A DNA stretch of 64,000 nt, from NCBI GenBank assembly GCA_963725035.1, contig CAVRWX010000018.1, positions 605,473-669,472 on the forward strand, written 5' to 3'. Each line of letters starts with the position of its first letter. Position 1 is the first letter of the stretch. Below the pieces are notes generated by a model. That model saw nothing but the letters and a program-made list of their open reading frames with translations, had not been told where the DNA came from and did not search any database. Shown here one piece after another: positions 7,728 to 18,263 of the stretch. Made by a program: the position numbers and the translations under genes. Origin of the DNA: JALZKA01 sp963725035 (GTDB taxonomy: Bacteria > Actinomycetota > Thermoleophilia > Solirubrobacterales > 70-9).

Positions 7728-8259
7728 ACGGACCGACCGGCACGTTCGAGCGGAGCATGTCGAGCTTCCAGATGTCGTCGTCCAGCACGAGCTCGGCCCG
7801 CAGCTCCTGGCCGTCGTAGATGCCGCCCTTGGGGTGCGCTAGCGCCAGTGCCACCGACTCGGGGTTGATCACGACCTCGCTCACCCCGGCGTCATTCGCC
7901 GGTTTGGCGGCCTTTTGCGCCGCCTCGCACCCGGCGACGTCCCCGTAGGAACGACGCAGGAAGCGCTCGGTGACGGAATCGCCGCAGGCGCTTGCCGGGT
8001 CACCGCCCGCGAGCACCACCTCGAGCGTCTTGACGATCTCGGCCTCGTCGTCGATCGGGTCGGCGGCAGGTTCGTCGGCCTCAGCGCTGACCGTCTCCGT
8101 CCCGTTCTCGCTGGTCCCGGTCGCTGCCGGAGCCGGCGCTTGGGAGCTCTCGTCGTCGCCACACGCGGCGAGGCCAGGAGCGACAGCGATCACGGCCGCC
8201 AGGGCCGCAATGCGCCCACGCAGCCGGCCGCGAATGACGGTGAGGTCCTCGGCGCACAT
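7726..8259 (-). CDS. Putative lipoprotein, unknown function
   Basis: A 177-residue exported protein. A basic N terminus (RGRLRGR) is followed by a hydrophobic segment and the lipobox LAAC at about residues 30-33. A low-complexity Ser/Thr/Ala/Glu linker follows. The C-terminal domain (about residue 75 on) has alternating strands, two further cysteines (SACGD and AGCEA) that could form a disulfide, and the ending DDDIWKLDML, which resembles the lumazine-binding/SnoaL-like domains of actinobacterial lipoproteins. No specific function can be assigned. It is monocistronic and convergent with the DUF378 gene. Confidence 0.75.
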   Translation of the reverse strand: MCAEDLTVIRGRLRGRIAALAAVIAVAPGLAACGDDESSQAPAPAATGTSENGTETVSAEADEPAADPIDDEAEIVKTLEVVLAGGDPASACGDSVTERFLRRSYGDVAGCEAAQKAAKPANDAGVSEVVINPESVALALAHPKGGIYDGQELRAELVLDDDIWKLDMLRSNVPVGP

Positions 8260-8307
8260 GCGGACGGCACCTTAGCGGACCGTTAGGACTGCGTGAGCAA
8301 CACGTGA

Positions 8308-8364
8308 GTGGGGTCAGACCCCACGCTTGGGGTCAGTCCCCCCGCTTGGGCTCTGTCCCCGCTT
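8308..8364. repeat. Cluster of GGGGTCAGACCCC-type palindromes (REP-like)
   Basis: Three GC-rich palindromic units stand in a row, separated by GCTT or CGCTT: GTGGGGTCAGACCCCAC, GGGGTCAGTCCCCC and GGGCTCTGTCCCC. Related units recur at 24401-24432 and inside a coding region at 19780-19793. Such palindromes resemble bacterial REP sequences. No RAYT transposase gene is in the window. Confidence 0.65.
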
Positions 8365-8943
8365 GAAGTCGATCTCGCGGATGATCTTGGCCGGTGCGCC
8401 CGCTGCGATTGTCCCGGCCGGGATGTCCTGGAGGACGACCGAGTTTGCGCCGATCACCGCGCGGTCGCCGATGGTGACACCGCCGGTGACGACGCAGTTG
8501 ACGCCGAACCAGCAGTTCGAGCCGATCCGGATCGGCCCGCGCGGCTTGAATCCCTGCCAGGTAATGGGCACGTCGGGGTCGTCATATCGGTGTTCGCCGT
8601 CACCGACGAAACAGCCGTTGGCGAACATCGTGTGGTCGCCGATCTCGACCGATTCGACCGCGGCGAGCATCACATTGCGGTTGAGGAAGCAGCCCTGGCC
8701 GATCCTGATCTCTGCCTCGGGGCCCAGCGTGACCCAGCAGCCAGGCTCGAACAGCGTGCCCTCCCCCACGCTGACGCGCCCCTGGTCGAGCCCGTCGAGC
8801 ATCTCGCCCTCGTGCGGCCTGCGCACGAAGAAGCCGCCTTCGGCCGCATGGGCGTCAAGGCGCCGCCGCCGGTCGCGCGACGAGTTCCGCTCGTACCAGG
8901 CGCGCTTTTGGCGCCAGAGCTTCCACTGCTCGGGGGTGGGCAT
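8314..8943 (-). CDS. Left-handed beta-helix acyltransferase (hexapeptide-repeat family)
   Basis: A 209-residue protein with hexapeptide repeats (VSVGEG, ITIGD-type turns, IRIGQG, IRIGSN, VTIGDR, AVIGAN) that form a left-handed beta-helix trimer, ending in the APAKIIR segment typical of LacA/maltose O-acetyltransferase-like enzymes. The acceptor is unknown; sugar or cell-envelope acetylation is likely. The N-terminal 60 residues are helical and charged. The last 15 or so residues after EIDF (KRGQSPSGG and on) are encoded by the REP-like palindromes at 8308-8364, and the stop lies inside the first palindrome, so this tail looks like a repeat insertion at the gene end. Confidence 0.85.
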   Translation of the reverse strand: MPTPEQWKLWRQKRAWYERNSSRDRRRRLDAHAAEGGFFVRRPHEGEMLDGLDQGRVSVGEGTLFEPGCWVTLGPEAEIRIGQGCFLNRNVMLAAVESVEIGDHTMFANGCFVGDGEHRYDDPDVPITWQGFKPRGPIRIGSNCWFGVNCVVTGGVTIGDRAVIGANSVVLQDIPAGTIAAGAPAKIIREIDFKRGQSPSGGTDPKRGV

Positions 8944-8963
8944 GCGATCTAGAGCCTCTCAGA

Positions 8964-11846
<2,883 letters not shown>

Positions 11847-11865
11847 CCCTACGAGTCTAGGGATA

Positions 11866-11879
11866 CGAACGGATGTTCT
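11866..11879 (-). promoter_or_regulatory. LexA-type SOS box upstream of uvrA
   Basis: CGAACGGATGTTCT matches the Gram-positive/actinobacterial LexA consensus CGAACnnnnGTTCG at 9 of 10 fixed positions, with perfect GAAC and GTTC half-sites. It is 20 bp upstream of the uvrA start and 7 bp upstream of the TAGACT -10-like hexamer, where LexA binding would block RNA polymerase. Confidence 0.75.
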
Positions 11880-11883
11880 GGGG

Positions 11884-12480
11884 CTAGCGCTGCGCGCGCG
11901 TCATCACGTCGTCGAGGAGCTTGTCCGAGCTGTCGATCTCGTAATTCTCGTCCAAATGCGCCTCGATCTCGTCGCGTGACGACCCGTCCAGGGCCATCTT
12001 CATGGCGACGATCCGGGCCGCGGTCGCGTCGTGTGAGCGCTCGCTCGTATAGCCGTTGGTGAGCTGCGGGGAGTCGCGGTCAGGCTCAGCCGGCGCGGGC
12101 GGCTCGATCTCCGGATCGGGCGGCATCGGCTCGGGCTCGACAGGCGGCTGGGGCTCGGGTTCCGTAGGCGGAGAGGGCTCCGGTTCGACGGGCGGCATCG
12201 GCTCCGGCACTTCGGCCGGGCCGGGGTCGACCTCGGACGAGGGTGAGTCACCGATGCTTCCTTCCAGACTCGAGAGTGCCTCGCGGACCTTTGCCAGGCG
12301 GTCATGAGCCTCGCTCTCGGCGCCCTCGCGGATCTTGGTGGCCTCGGCTTCCGCGTCAGCGATGAGCTCCTTGGCCTTGGCCTCGGCGTTGGCGACGATC
12401 TCGCGCGCCTTCTCGTCGGCCTCTTCAAGCGCTGCCCGAACTCGCCCCGCCACATCCTCGACCAGTTTTGCTGCATCCAT
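11884..12480 (-). CDS. Coiled-coil and proline-rich protein, unknown function
   Basis: A 198-residue protein in three parts. Residues 1-80 are a long amphipathic, Ala/Glu/Lys-rich coiled coil (EKAREIVANAEAKAKELIADAE), similar in style to DivIVA or ATP-synthase b-type helices. Residues 95-145 are a PEPxPP repeat tract, probably extended and flexible. The last 45 residues form a conserved-looking domain, RIVAMKMALDGSSRDEIEAHL. The start is the ATG at 12480; further upstream in frame is the GMC-type remnant in another frame. A scaffold or cell-envelope organising role is possible but unproven. Confidence 0.75.
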   Translation of the reverse strand: MDAAKLVEDVAGRVRAALEEADEKAREIVANAEAKAKELIADAEAEATKIREGAESEAHDRLAKVREALSSLEGSIGDSPSSEVDPGPAEVPEPMPPVEPEPSPPTEPEPQPPVEPEPMPPDPEIEPPAPAEPDRDSPQLTNGYTSERSHDATAARIVAMKMALDGSSRDEIEAHLDENYEIDSSDKLLDDVMTRAQR

Positions 12481-12482
12481 GC

Positions 12483-12700
12483 TCAGGAGGCTACAGCGAC
12501 GGAGGTGCCCACGGCCCCACTCAGGGCCATGATCGAGACCTGAGGATTGACTCCCGGACAGCCCGGCAGGATCGAGCCGTCGGCGACCCAGACACCTTCC
12601 GTGCCCCGCAGCCTGCCTGACGGCCCCACTGGATGGCGTACGGGGTCTCCCCCCGCCGCCGCTGTGCCTGTCGGGTTGACGAGCCAACTAATCCCCACGT
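12483..12700 (-). pseudogene. C-terminal remnant of a GMC-family flavin oxidoreductase
   Basis: About 70 residues in one open frame match the end of GMC (glucose-methanol-choline) oxidoreductases: PTGTAAAGGDP, then GRLRGTEGVWVADGSILPG and CPGVNPQVSIMALS, which is the highly conserved C-terminal FAD-contacting segment of the family. Nothing of the preceding 450 or so residues is present: the AI-2E permease gene starts on the opposite strand at 12721. It therefore looks like the residue of a deletion. It ends just before the coiled-coil gene start. Confidence 0.8.
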
Positions 12701-12720
12701 TTCCGGGTAGAAGTAGCGGG

Positions 12721-13846
12721 ATGCCGACGCCGAGGGAGATCAACCCGCTCTACCGCGCGGTGCTGCTGGCAGCGGCGCTGCTGGTGCTGGGGCTGCTCTT
12801 CCGCGAGCTCCTCACCCTGGTCGTGGCGATCCTGATCACAATCATCATCGCGATCCCGCTTGCCCTGGCGGCCGACAACCTCGAGCGGAAGGGCGTTCCG
12901 CGGTTCTTCGGCGCCCTCTTCGCACTGGTCCTGGGCCTGGGCATCTTTGCGGGGTCATCGCCCTGGTCATCCCGCCGTTCGTCGACCAGACACAGGAGTT
13001 CGTCGAATCGGTTCCAGGCACCATCGACGACCTGGAAGGAGAGGTGGCCGACGCGTTCGGCATCTCCACCGAGGAGGTAGGCCAGAGCGTCCAGGAGTTC
13101 CTCGAGCGCTACACGGAGGATCCGGCCAGCCTGATCGGCCCGTTGGCCCAGATCGGCCTGAGCGTCGTTGGCATCCTCGCTGCCCTCATCTTCATGCTCC
13201 TGACGGCCTTTTACATCGCGGTCAATCCGCAGCCGCTGGTGAACGGCCTCTTCTCGCTTTTCCCGCCCGCTCGGCGTGAGGCGGCGAACCACCTGACGCT
13301 TCGCCTCCGGACCGCATGGGTGGGCTGGCTCGAGGGCGTGGTGATCGACATGTTCGTCACGGGCGTGCTCCTCTATCTGGGGCTGACGCTGATCGGGCTC
13401 GAGTTCGCGATCTTCTTCGCCGTCTTCTCGGCCCTCCTCGTCGTCATCCCCTACTTCGGAGCGGTGATCGGTGCCGTACCCGTGTTCCTGTTCGCGCTCG
13501 CGGATTCCCCGAGCAAGGCTGTCCTCGCCCTGGTCGTCTACATCGTCGTCCAGCAGATCGAGGGCAACGTGATCATCCCGCTCGTCATGGCGCAGCGGGT
13601 GAAGCTCCACCCCGCCCTGATCGCGATCGGGGTCGTCCTGGTCGGGCAGCTGTTCGGCTTCATCGGCCTCTTCGTTTCGGTGCCGATCCTCTCAGCGATC
13701 GTGATCCTGGTCGACGAGCTCTGGGTGAAGCCGATGAAGAGGAAAGAGGCGTCGCTACTGCGACCGAGCGGGAGGTTCCGGCGCTTCTCAGCGCCGAGGG
13801 CCTGCCGCAGCCACCGCCAGAGCCGCAGGCCGGCCCGATCGTTTAG
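12721..13846 (+). CDS. AI-2E family transporter / permease (frameshifted in this sequence)
   Basis: Integral membrane protein of the AI-2E transporter family (PerM-like) with N-terminal helices (AVLLAAALLVLGLLF, LTLVVAILITIIIAIPLA), a soluble middle loop and the family motif region LLVVIPYFGAVIGAVPV, then VQQIEGNVIIPLVMAQ. Two breaks are needed to read it whole. At 12951-12954 the run GGGG should be GGGGG, which restores GVIALVIPPFVDQTQEF. Near 13738-13752 a second -1 shift moves the C terminus into the frame ending LPQPPPEPQAGPIV at 13846; without it the frame runs through the next gene with Arg-rich codons. The transported substrate is unknown. Confidence 0.82.
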
Positions 13847-13884
13847 CTTCCAACGGCAAGCTTTTCGACGAGGGGAGGCCCGGG

Positions 13885-14364
13885 ATGGGCATGTTCGACT
13901 TGACGATGACGGACAAGCAGGTTGCCGAGTACCGAGAGATGGTGCGCGGGATGGCAGCGGAGAAGGTGAGCGAGCCGATCGTGGCCGCAGGCCTGTTCAG
14001 GCGGGGCGGGTCCGCCGCGAAGATGGGAATCTCGAAGGGCGGGCTCGGCGGGCTCGTCTACGCCGGCGCGGCGCTGGTTTCGAAGAAGCAGGCAGGCGGC
14101 CTGCCCGACAAGGCTCTCCTGGTCGCAACCGCGGAGAAGATCTACGCATACAAGACCAAGCCCAAGGGCCGCAAGTGGGTGACGGGCGACGAGGTGGCGG
14201 TTTGGGATCGGGCCGGGCTGCGGATCAGCGGCAGGCCTTCGATGGGCCTGACGATGCTCGAAATCGAGTCTCCGGCCGAGGGCGAGAAGGTGTCCCTGGC
14301 GCCAATCGGAGTCAAGGACGACCCGGTCTCCCTCGAGTTCATCCAGGCGCTCTCGACCCAGTGA
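13885..14364 (+). CDS. Conserved-looking hypothetical protein
   Basis: A 159-residue soluble protein starting MGMFDLTMTDKQVAEY, preceded by a good ribosome-binding site (gaggggagg) and supported by high GC3. The N-terminal 65 residues are helical and glycine-rich (GGSAAKMGISKGGLGGL). The C-terminal half alternates beta strands (KIYAYKTKPKGRKW, EVAVWDRAGLRI, LTMLEIESP), reminiscent of a bacterial PH-like domain. I do not recognise a specific family. The next small membrane-protein gene overlaps its stop by 4 bp (GTGA). Confidence 0.72.
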   Translation: MGMFDLTMTDKQVAEYREMVRGMAAEKVSEPIVAAGLFRRGGSAAKMGISKGGLGGLVYAGAALVSKKQAGGLPDKALLVATAEKIYAYKTKPKGRKWVTGDEVAVWDRAGLRISGRPSMGLTMLEIESPAEGEKVSLAPIGVKDDPVSLEFIQALSTQ

Positions 14365-14474
14365 TCCACCCGCAGAAGGGCGGCCGGTACTGGTACTACT
14401 GGGTCCTGATCATCGGCGGGACGATCTTCGTCATCGCCGCGCTCGCGACCGACATGTTCGGCACGGGCTACTAG
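14361..14474 (+). CDS. Small single-pass membrane protein (37 aa)
   Basis: A short reading frame beginning at a GTG that overlaps the preceding stop (GTGA). It encodes an aromatic, basic N terminus (HPQKGGRYWYYW), one transmembrane helix (VLIIGGTIFVIAALA) and a short tail. The 4-bp overlap, the clear N-in basic segment and the hydrophobic helix argue that it is translated, coupled to the 159-residue gene. Its stop overlaps the convergent uvrB stop by 4 bp. Function unknown. Confidence 0.6.
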   Translation: MIHPQKGGRYWYYWVLIIGGTIFVIAALATDMFGTGY

Positions 14475-16486
14475 GCGCCGGCCTGAAGCGATTCCAGGTC
14501 GCGGCGGAGCTCCTTGAGCTCGTCGCGGATGCGGGCGGCCTCTTCGAAGCGGAGCTCGTCGGCGGCAATCACCATCTCCTCCTCGAGCTCGACGATCAGC
14601 TTCGCCAGGTCTTCTGGGCTGGTGATCTCCTCGTCGCCGACCTTGACGCGGCGACGGCGCTTGGGTGACGTCTTCGACTCCATCGAGAGGAACTCGGAGA
14701 TGTCGGAGATGCCCTTCTGCACCGTCTCGGGCGTGATCCCGTGCTCCTTGTTGTAGGCGACCTGGATCGCGCGGCGCCGGTCGGTCTCAGCGATCGCCAG
14801 GCGCATCGCCTGTGTCTCGCGGTCGGCGTACATGACCACCCGGCCGTCCTGGTTTCGCGCGGCGCGGCCGATTGTCTGGATCAGGCTGGTCTCGCCTCGG
14901 AGGAAGCCCTCCTTGTCGGCGTCGAGGATCGCGACAAGCGAGACCTCGGGCAGGTCGAGGCCCTCGCGCAGCAGGTTCACTCCCACGAGGACGTCGTACT
15001 CGCCCAGGCGCAGGTCGCGGATGATCTGAATGCGCTCAAGGGTGTCTACCTCGGAGTGGAGGTAGCGGACGCGGAACCCGTGCTCGAGCAGATATCCGGT
15101 GAGGTCCTCGGACATCTTCTTGGTGAGCGTCGTCACCAGCGCCCGCTCGCCCTTGTCGACGGTGCGGCGGACCTCGTTCATCAGGTCGTCGATCTGGTTC
15201 TTCGTCTCACGCACCTCGACGTCCGGGTCGACGATGCCGGTCGGGCGGACGATCTGCTCGACGACGCGCGAAGCCTCGGACTGCTCGAACTCGCCCGGCG
15301 TGGCCGAGACCATCACTAGCTGATTGATGCGCTTCATGTACTCGTCGAAGCGGAGCGGGCGGTTGTCGATCGCCGACGGCAGGCGGAAGCCGTGATCCAC
15401 AAGCGTCCGCTTTCGCGACCCGTCGCCCTCGGCCATGCCCGAGATCTGCGGGATCGTCTGGTGCGACTCGTCGACGAAGCAGACGAAGTCATCGGGGAAG
15501 TAGTCGATGAGCGTGTGCGGCGGTGAGCCGGGCGGGCGGCCGTCGAAGATGCGCGAGTAGTTCTCGATGCCGGAGGTGAAGCCGAGCTCCTTCATCATCT
15601 CGATGTCGTACTCGGTGCGCTGCTGAAGGCGGTGCGCCTCGAGAAGCTTGCCGCGCTCGTTGAACCACTCGAGTCGCTCGGCCAGCTCGCGCTTGATCTC
15701 GATGAGTCCACTTTCCATCGCCTCGTCTTCGGTCACGTAGTGGCTGGCGGGCCAGACCGCGACGTGGTCGATGTCGTCGAGGATCTCGCCCGTGAGGGGA
15801 TCGAAGTGGTGGATCGACTCGATCTCGTCGCCGAAGAGGTTGAGGCGATAGGCCGACTCCGCGTACGCGGGGAAAATCTCCATCAACTCGCCCTTGGCGC
15901 GGAACGTCCCGCGGGTCAGGGCCGTCTCGTTTCGGTTGTACTGCATGCGCACGAGCTTCTTGAAGAGCTCGTCCCGGTCGATCCACTCGCCCACCTTGAA
16001 GAGCTCCATCTGTTTCGAGTAGAGCTCGGGCGAGCCGATGCCGTAGATGCAGGAGACCGAGGCGACGATCACGACGTCGCGCCGGGCGAGGAGCGCCGCG
16101 GTCGCCGCGTGGCGGAGGCGGTCGATCTCGTCGTTGATGGACGAGTCCTTTTCGATGTAGAGGTCCTGGGCCGGGACGTACGCCTCCGGCTGGTAGTAGT
16201 CGTAGTAGGAGACGAAGTACTCGACCGCGTTCTCGGGGAAGAACTCGCGGAACTCGTTGCAGAGCTGCGCCGCAAGCGTCTTGTTGTGCGCGATGACGAG
16301 CGCCGGCCGCTGGACCCGCTCGATCGTCGCGGCCATCGTGAACGTCTTGCCCGTCCCAGTGGCGCCCAGGAGGGTCATGTACTTCTCGCCCGCGCCGATC
16401 CCCTCGGCCAGGCCCTCGATGGCCTTCGGCTGATCCGCCGTGGGCGTGTAGGCGGGATTCAGCTTGAACTCGGGCACCTGACTCAC
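14471..16486 (-). CDS. uvrB: Excinuclease ABC subunit B
   Basis: DNA helicase-like damage-verification subunit of nucleotide excision repair. I start it at the GTG giving MSQVPEFKL (671 residues); a longer frame upstream is Arg-rich and antisense. The Walker A motif reads GATGTGKTFTMA, the beta-hairpin YYDYYQPEAYVP is present, the helicase motifs DESHQTIPQ, VSATPGE, GVNLLREGLDLPEV and QTIGRAARN are intact, and the C-terminal UVR domain that contacts UvrC (ELEEEMVIAADELRFEEAA) is complete. No LexA-type box is visible in the 50 bp upstream, unlike uvrA. Confidence 0.97.
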   Translation of the reverse strand: MSQVPEFKLNPAYTPTADQPKAIEGLAEGIGAGEKYMTLLGATGTGKTFTMAATIERVQRPALVIAHNKTLAAQLCNEFREFFPENAVEYFVSYYDYYQPEAYVPAQDLYIEKDSSINDEIDRLRHAATAALLARRDVVIVASVSCIYGIGSPELYSKQMELFKVGEWIDRDELFKKLVRMQYNRNETALTRGTFRAKGELMEIFPAYAESAYRLNLFGDEIESIHHFDPLTGEILDDIDHVAVWPASHYVTEDEAMESGLIEIKRELAERLEWFNERGKLLEAHRLQQRTEYDIEMMKELGFTSGIENYSRIFDGRPPGSPPHTLIDYFPDDFVCFVDESHQTIPQISGMAEGDGSRKRTLVDHGFRLPSAIDNRPLRFDEYMKRINQLVMVSATPGEFEQSEASRVVEQIVRPTGIVDPDVEVRETKNQIDDLMNEVRRTVDKGERALVTTLTKKMSEDLTGYLLEHGFRVRYLHSEVDTLERIQIIRDLRLGEYDVLVGVNLLREGLDLPEVSLVAILDADKEGFLRGETSLIQTIGRAARNQDGRVVMYADRETQAMRLAIAETDRRRAIQVAYNKEHGITPETVQKGISDISEFLSMESKTSPKRRRRVKVGDEEITSPEDLAKLIVELEEEMVIAADELRFEEAARIRDELKELRRDLESLQAGA

Positions 16487-16530
16487 TGTAGCCCTGCGCC
16501 GGACGGACGCTCCTTGCTTACATCGTGGGA

Positions 16531-17865
16531 ATGAGCGACGAGCGCATGGGCCTCGCGGGAACGCTCGCGCTCTTGGCAGCGACCGTCGCTGTGCTCTTCG
16601 CGGTCGCGTTGACCACGGACGACGATGTCGCAACGCCGGTCGGCGAAGGCGCTGCCGACGAGCCCGAACCGACGCTCGACTCGGACGAGCTCCTGGAGCT
16701 GAGCCTCGAGTTGTCACCCGCGGTGGCCCGCCGCGTCGAAGAGATCCGCGGAATCGATTTCGACGAGGTCCCCGAGCCCCAGGTCACGGATACCGAGGAG
16801 CTGCGCGACCTGGCCGAGAAGCAGATCGCCAAACCCAAGGCGGCCGAGACGATCGCGGCGAGCGACGCCGAGCTGAAGCTGCTTGGGTTGCTCGAGCCGG
16901 ACGAGAGCCTCGCCGACGTGACGGCGGAAGTCTCAGCCGACGCCGCCGCGTACTACGACCCGAAGGAGAAGGAGCTCTTCCTCCTCGGCGACGCCGTGCC
17001 GGCTGGGCCGGCGCTCACGGAGTTCGTCCTCGCGCACGAGCTCAACCACGCGCTCGAGGACCAGGCGTTCGGCCTGCCGAAGTCGAGCGCGTCGTCTGAT
17101 GACGCGGTGCTGGCCGAGTCGGCGCTTGTGGAGGGAGCGGCGACGGCGCTCATGACCGAATACGCCGTGGAGCACCTGGACGTGACCGATCTTCTGGACG
17201 AGACCGGCGCGCTCAACGCGGGGGCGACGGACATCCCGGACATCGCAATGGCCCAGGTCACGTTCGCCTACTTCGGCGGGCAGCGATTCGTGGACGAGCT
17301 CCGCGCGAACGCCGACGGGGGCTGGGACCTTGTGGACTTCGCATACCAACGGCGGCTTCCCGCGACGACCGAGCAGATCCTCCACCCCGAGAAGTACCTC
17401 GAGGACGAGGGCGCTCTGCCCGTCCCGGACATCCTGGACCCCGGTCCGGGATGGGAGAAGGTGGATGGCGGCACCGTCGGCGAGTTCTTCACCCGCGAGC
17501 TCCTGCGCCAGGACGCCGAGGAGGTCGGAGCCGACGAGGCCGCGGAGGGCTGGGGCGGCGACCGGTACGAGTTCTTCCGGCGCAAGAACGCGCCTTCTGA
17601 GTGCACGGACGACTGCCACGAGGACAATGCGCTCGCGATCGTCTGGCGCGGCGATGACGAGGACGAAGCGGTTGGGCTTCGCATTGCGCTCGAAGATTTC
17701 CTGGAACGCTCCCTGGACGGCGTCGATGTGGGCGGCGGCAGCTGGGAGCTGGAAGGAGGGGGCTGGGCGGCCATGGGAGGTGGGGGCGAAGTGGTCAGCC
17801 TCGCGCTCGCGCCAGATGAGGCGACGGCCCGCGGCCTGGCGTTCCCGGTCGATCCCACCGAGTAG
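16531..17865 (+). CDS. Membrane-anchored protein with HELNH putative metalloprotease motif
   Basis: About 444 residues. An N-terminal transmembrane or signal segment (LAGTLALLAATVAVLFAVAL) is followed by an acidic linker and a large extracytoplasmic domain. VLAHELNHALEDQAF carries the HExxH zinc-protease signature, and an acidic ESALVEGAA segment 30 residues on could supply the third ligand as in gluzincins. Near the end are two cysteines (SECTDDCHED). The rest is Glu/Asp-rich and matches nothing I can name. ATG 16531 is preferred; an in-frame GTG lies 6 nt upstream. It is divergent from uvrB and followed 12 bp later by the DoxX-like gene. Confidence 0.72.
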   Translation: MSDERMGLAGTLALLAATVAVLFAVALTTDDDVATPVGEGAADEPEPTLDSDELLELSLELSPAVARRVEEIRGIDFDEVPEPQVTDTEELRDLAEKQIAKPKAAETIAASDAELKLLGLLEPDESLADVTAEVSADAAAYYDPKEKELFLLGDAVPAGPALTEFVLAHELNHALEDQAFGLPKSSASSDDAVLAESALVEGAATALMTEYAVEHLDVTDLLDETGALNAGATDIPDIAMAQVTFAYFGGQRFVDELRANADGGWDLVDFAYQRRLPATTEQILHPEKYLEDEGALPVPDILDPGPGWEKVDGGTVGEFFTRELLRQDAEEVGADEAAEGWGGDRYEFFRRKNAPSECTDDCHEDNALAIVWRGDDEDEAVGLRIALEDFLERSLDGVDVGGGSWELEGGGWAAMGGGGEVVSLALAPDEATARGLAFPVDPTE

Positions 17866-17877
17866 GTTCCGCCGGCC

Positions 17878-18249
17878 GTGACGACCTCGCAGAGAGCCCT
17901 GGCCGCCTTCTTCAGCTTCACGGGGATCTTGCACTTCGTGATCCCCAAGCAGTACGAGGCGATCGTCCCCGACTACGTGCCGATCAGCCCGGAGGCCGCC
18001 GTCTTCCACTCGGGCTGGGCCGAGCTCGCCGGAGGCCTGGCTGTCATTCCGCCGGCGACACGAAAGCTCGCGCGGTGGTGGTTGATCGTCCTCCTGGTCG
18101 CCGTATTCCCCGCGAACGTCCACATGGCCGTGAACCCGGAGCAGATCAAGGGGCTCGACCTCGACCGCGTTCCCCGCTGGGCGCTCTGGGGCCGCCTCCC
18201 GCTCCAGCTCGCCGCAATCATCTGGGTCTGGCGCGCAACCGAGGACTGA
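17878..18249 (+). CDS. DoxX-like membrane protein
   Basis: A 123-residue membrane protein of the DoxX/DoxD-like family, with four hydrophobic segments (RALAAFFSFTGILHFVIP, AELAGGLAVIPP, WWLIVLLVAVFPANVHMAV, LPLQLAAIIWVWRA). The GILHF and FPANVHMA motifs are characteristic. Members are associated with quinone or thiosulfate redox chemistry in some species, but the function of this subgroup is not established. It starts at GTG, 12 bp after the HELNH gene, and probably shares its transcript. Confidence 0.85.
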   Translation: MTTSQRALAAFFSFTGILHFVIPKQYEAIVPDYVPISPEAAVFHSGWAELAGGLAVIPPATRKLARWWLIVLLVAVFPANVHMAVNPEQIKGLDLDRVPRWALWGRLPLQLAAIIWVWRATED

Positions 18250-18263
18250 CCCCCCGCGGCGAA

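Noticed and set aside
13850..14360. Arg-rich frame continuing the AI-2E permease through the next gene
   Set aside because: Composition and the presence of a well-supported gene in another frame indicate that the permease really ends at 13846 after an indel.
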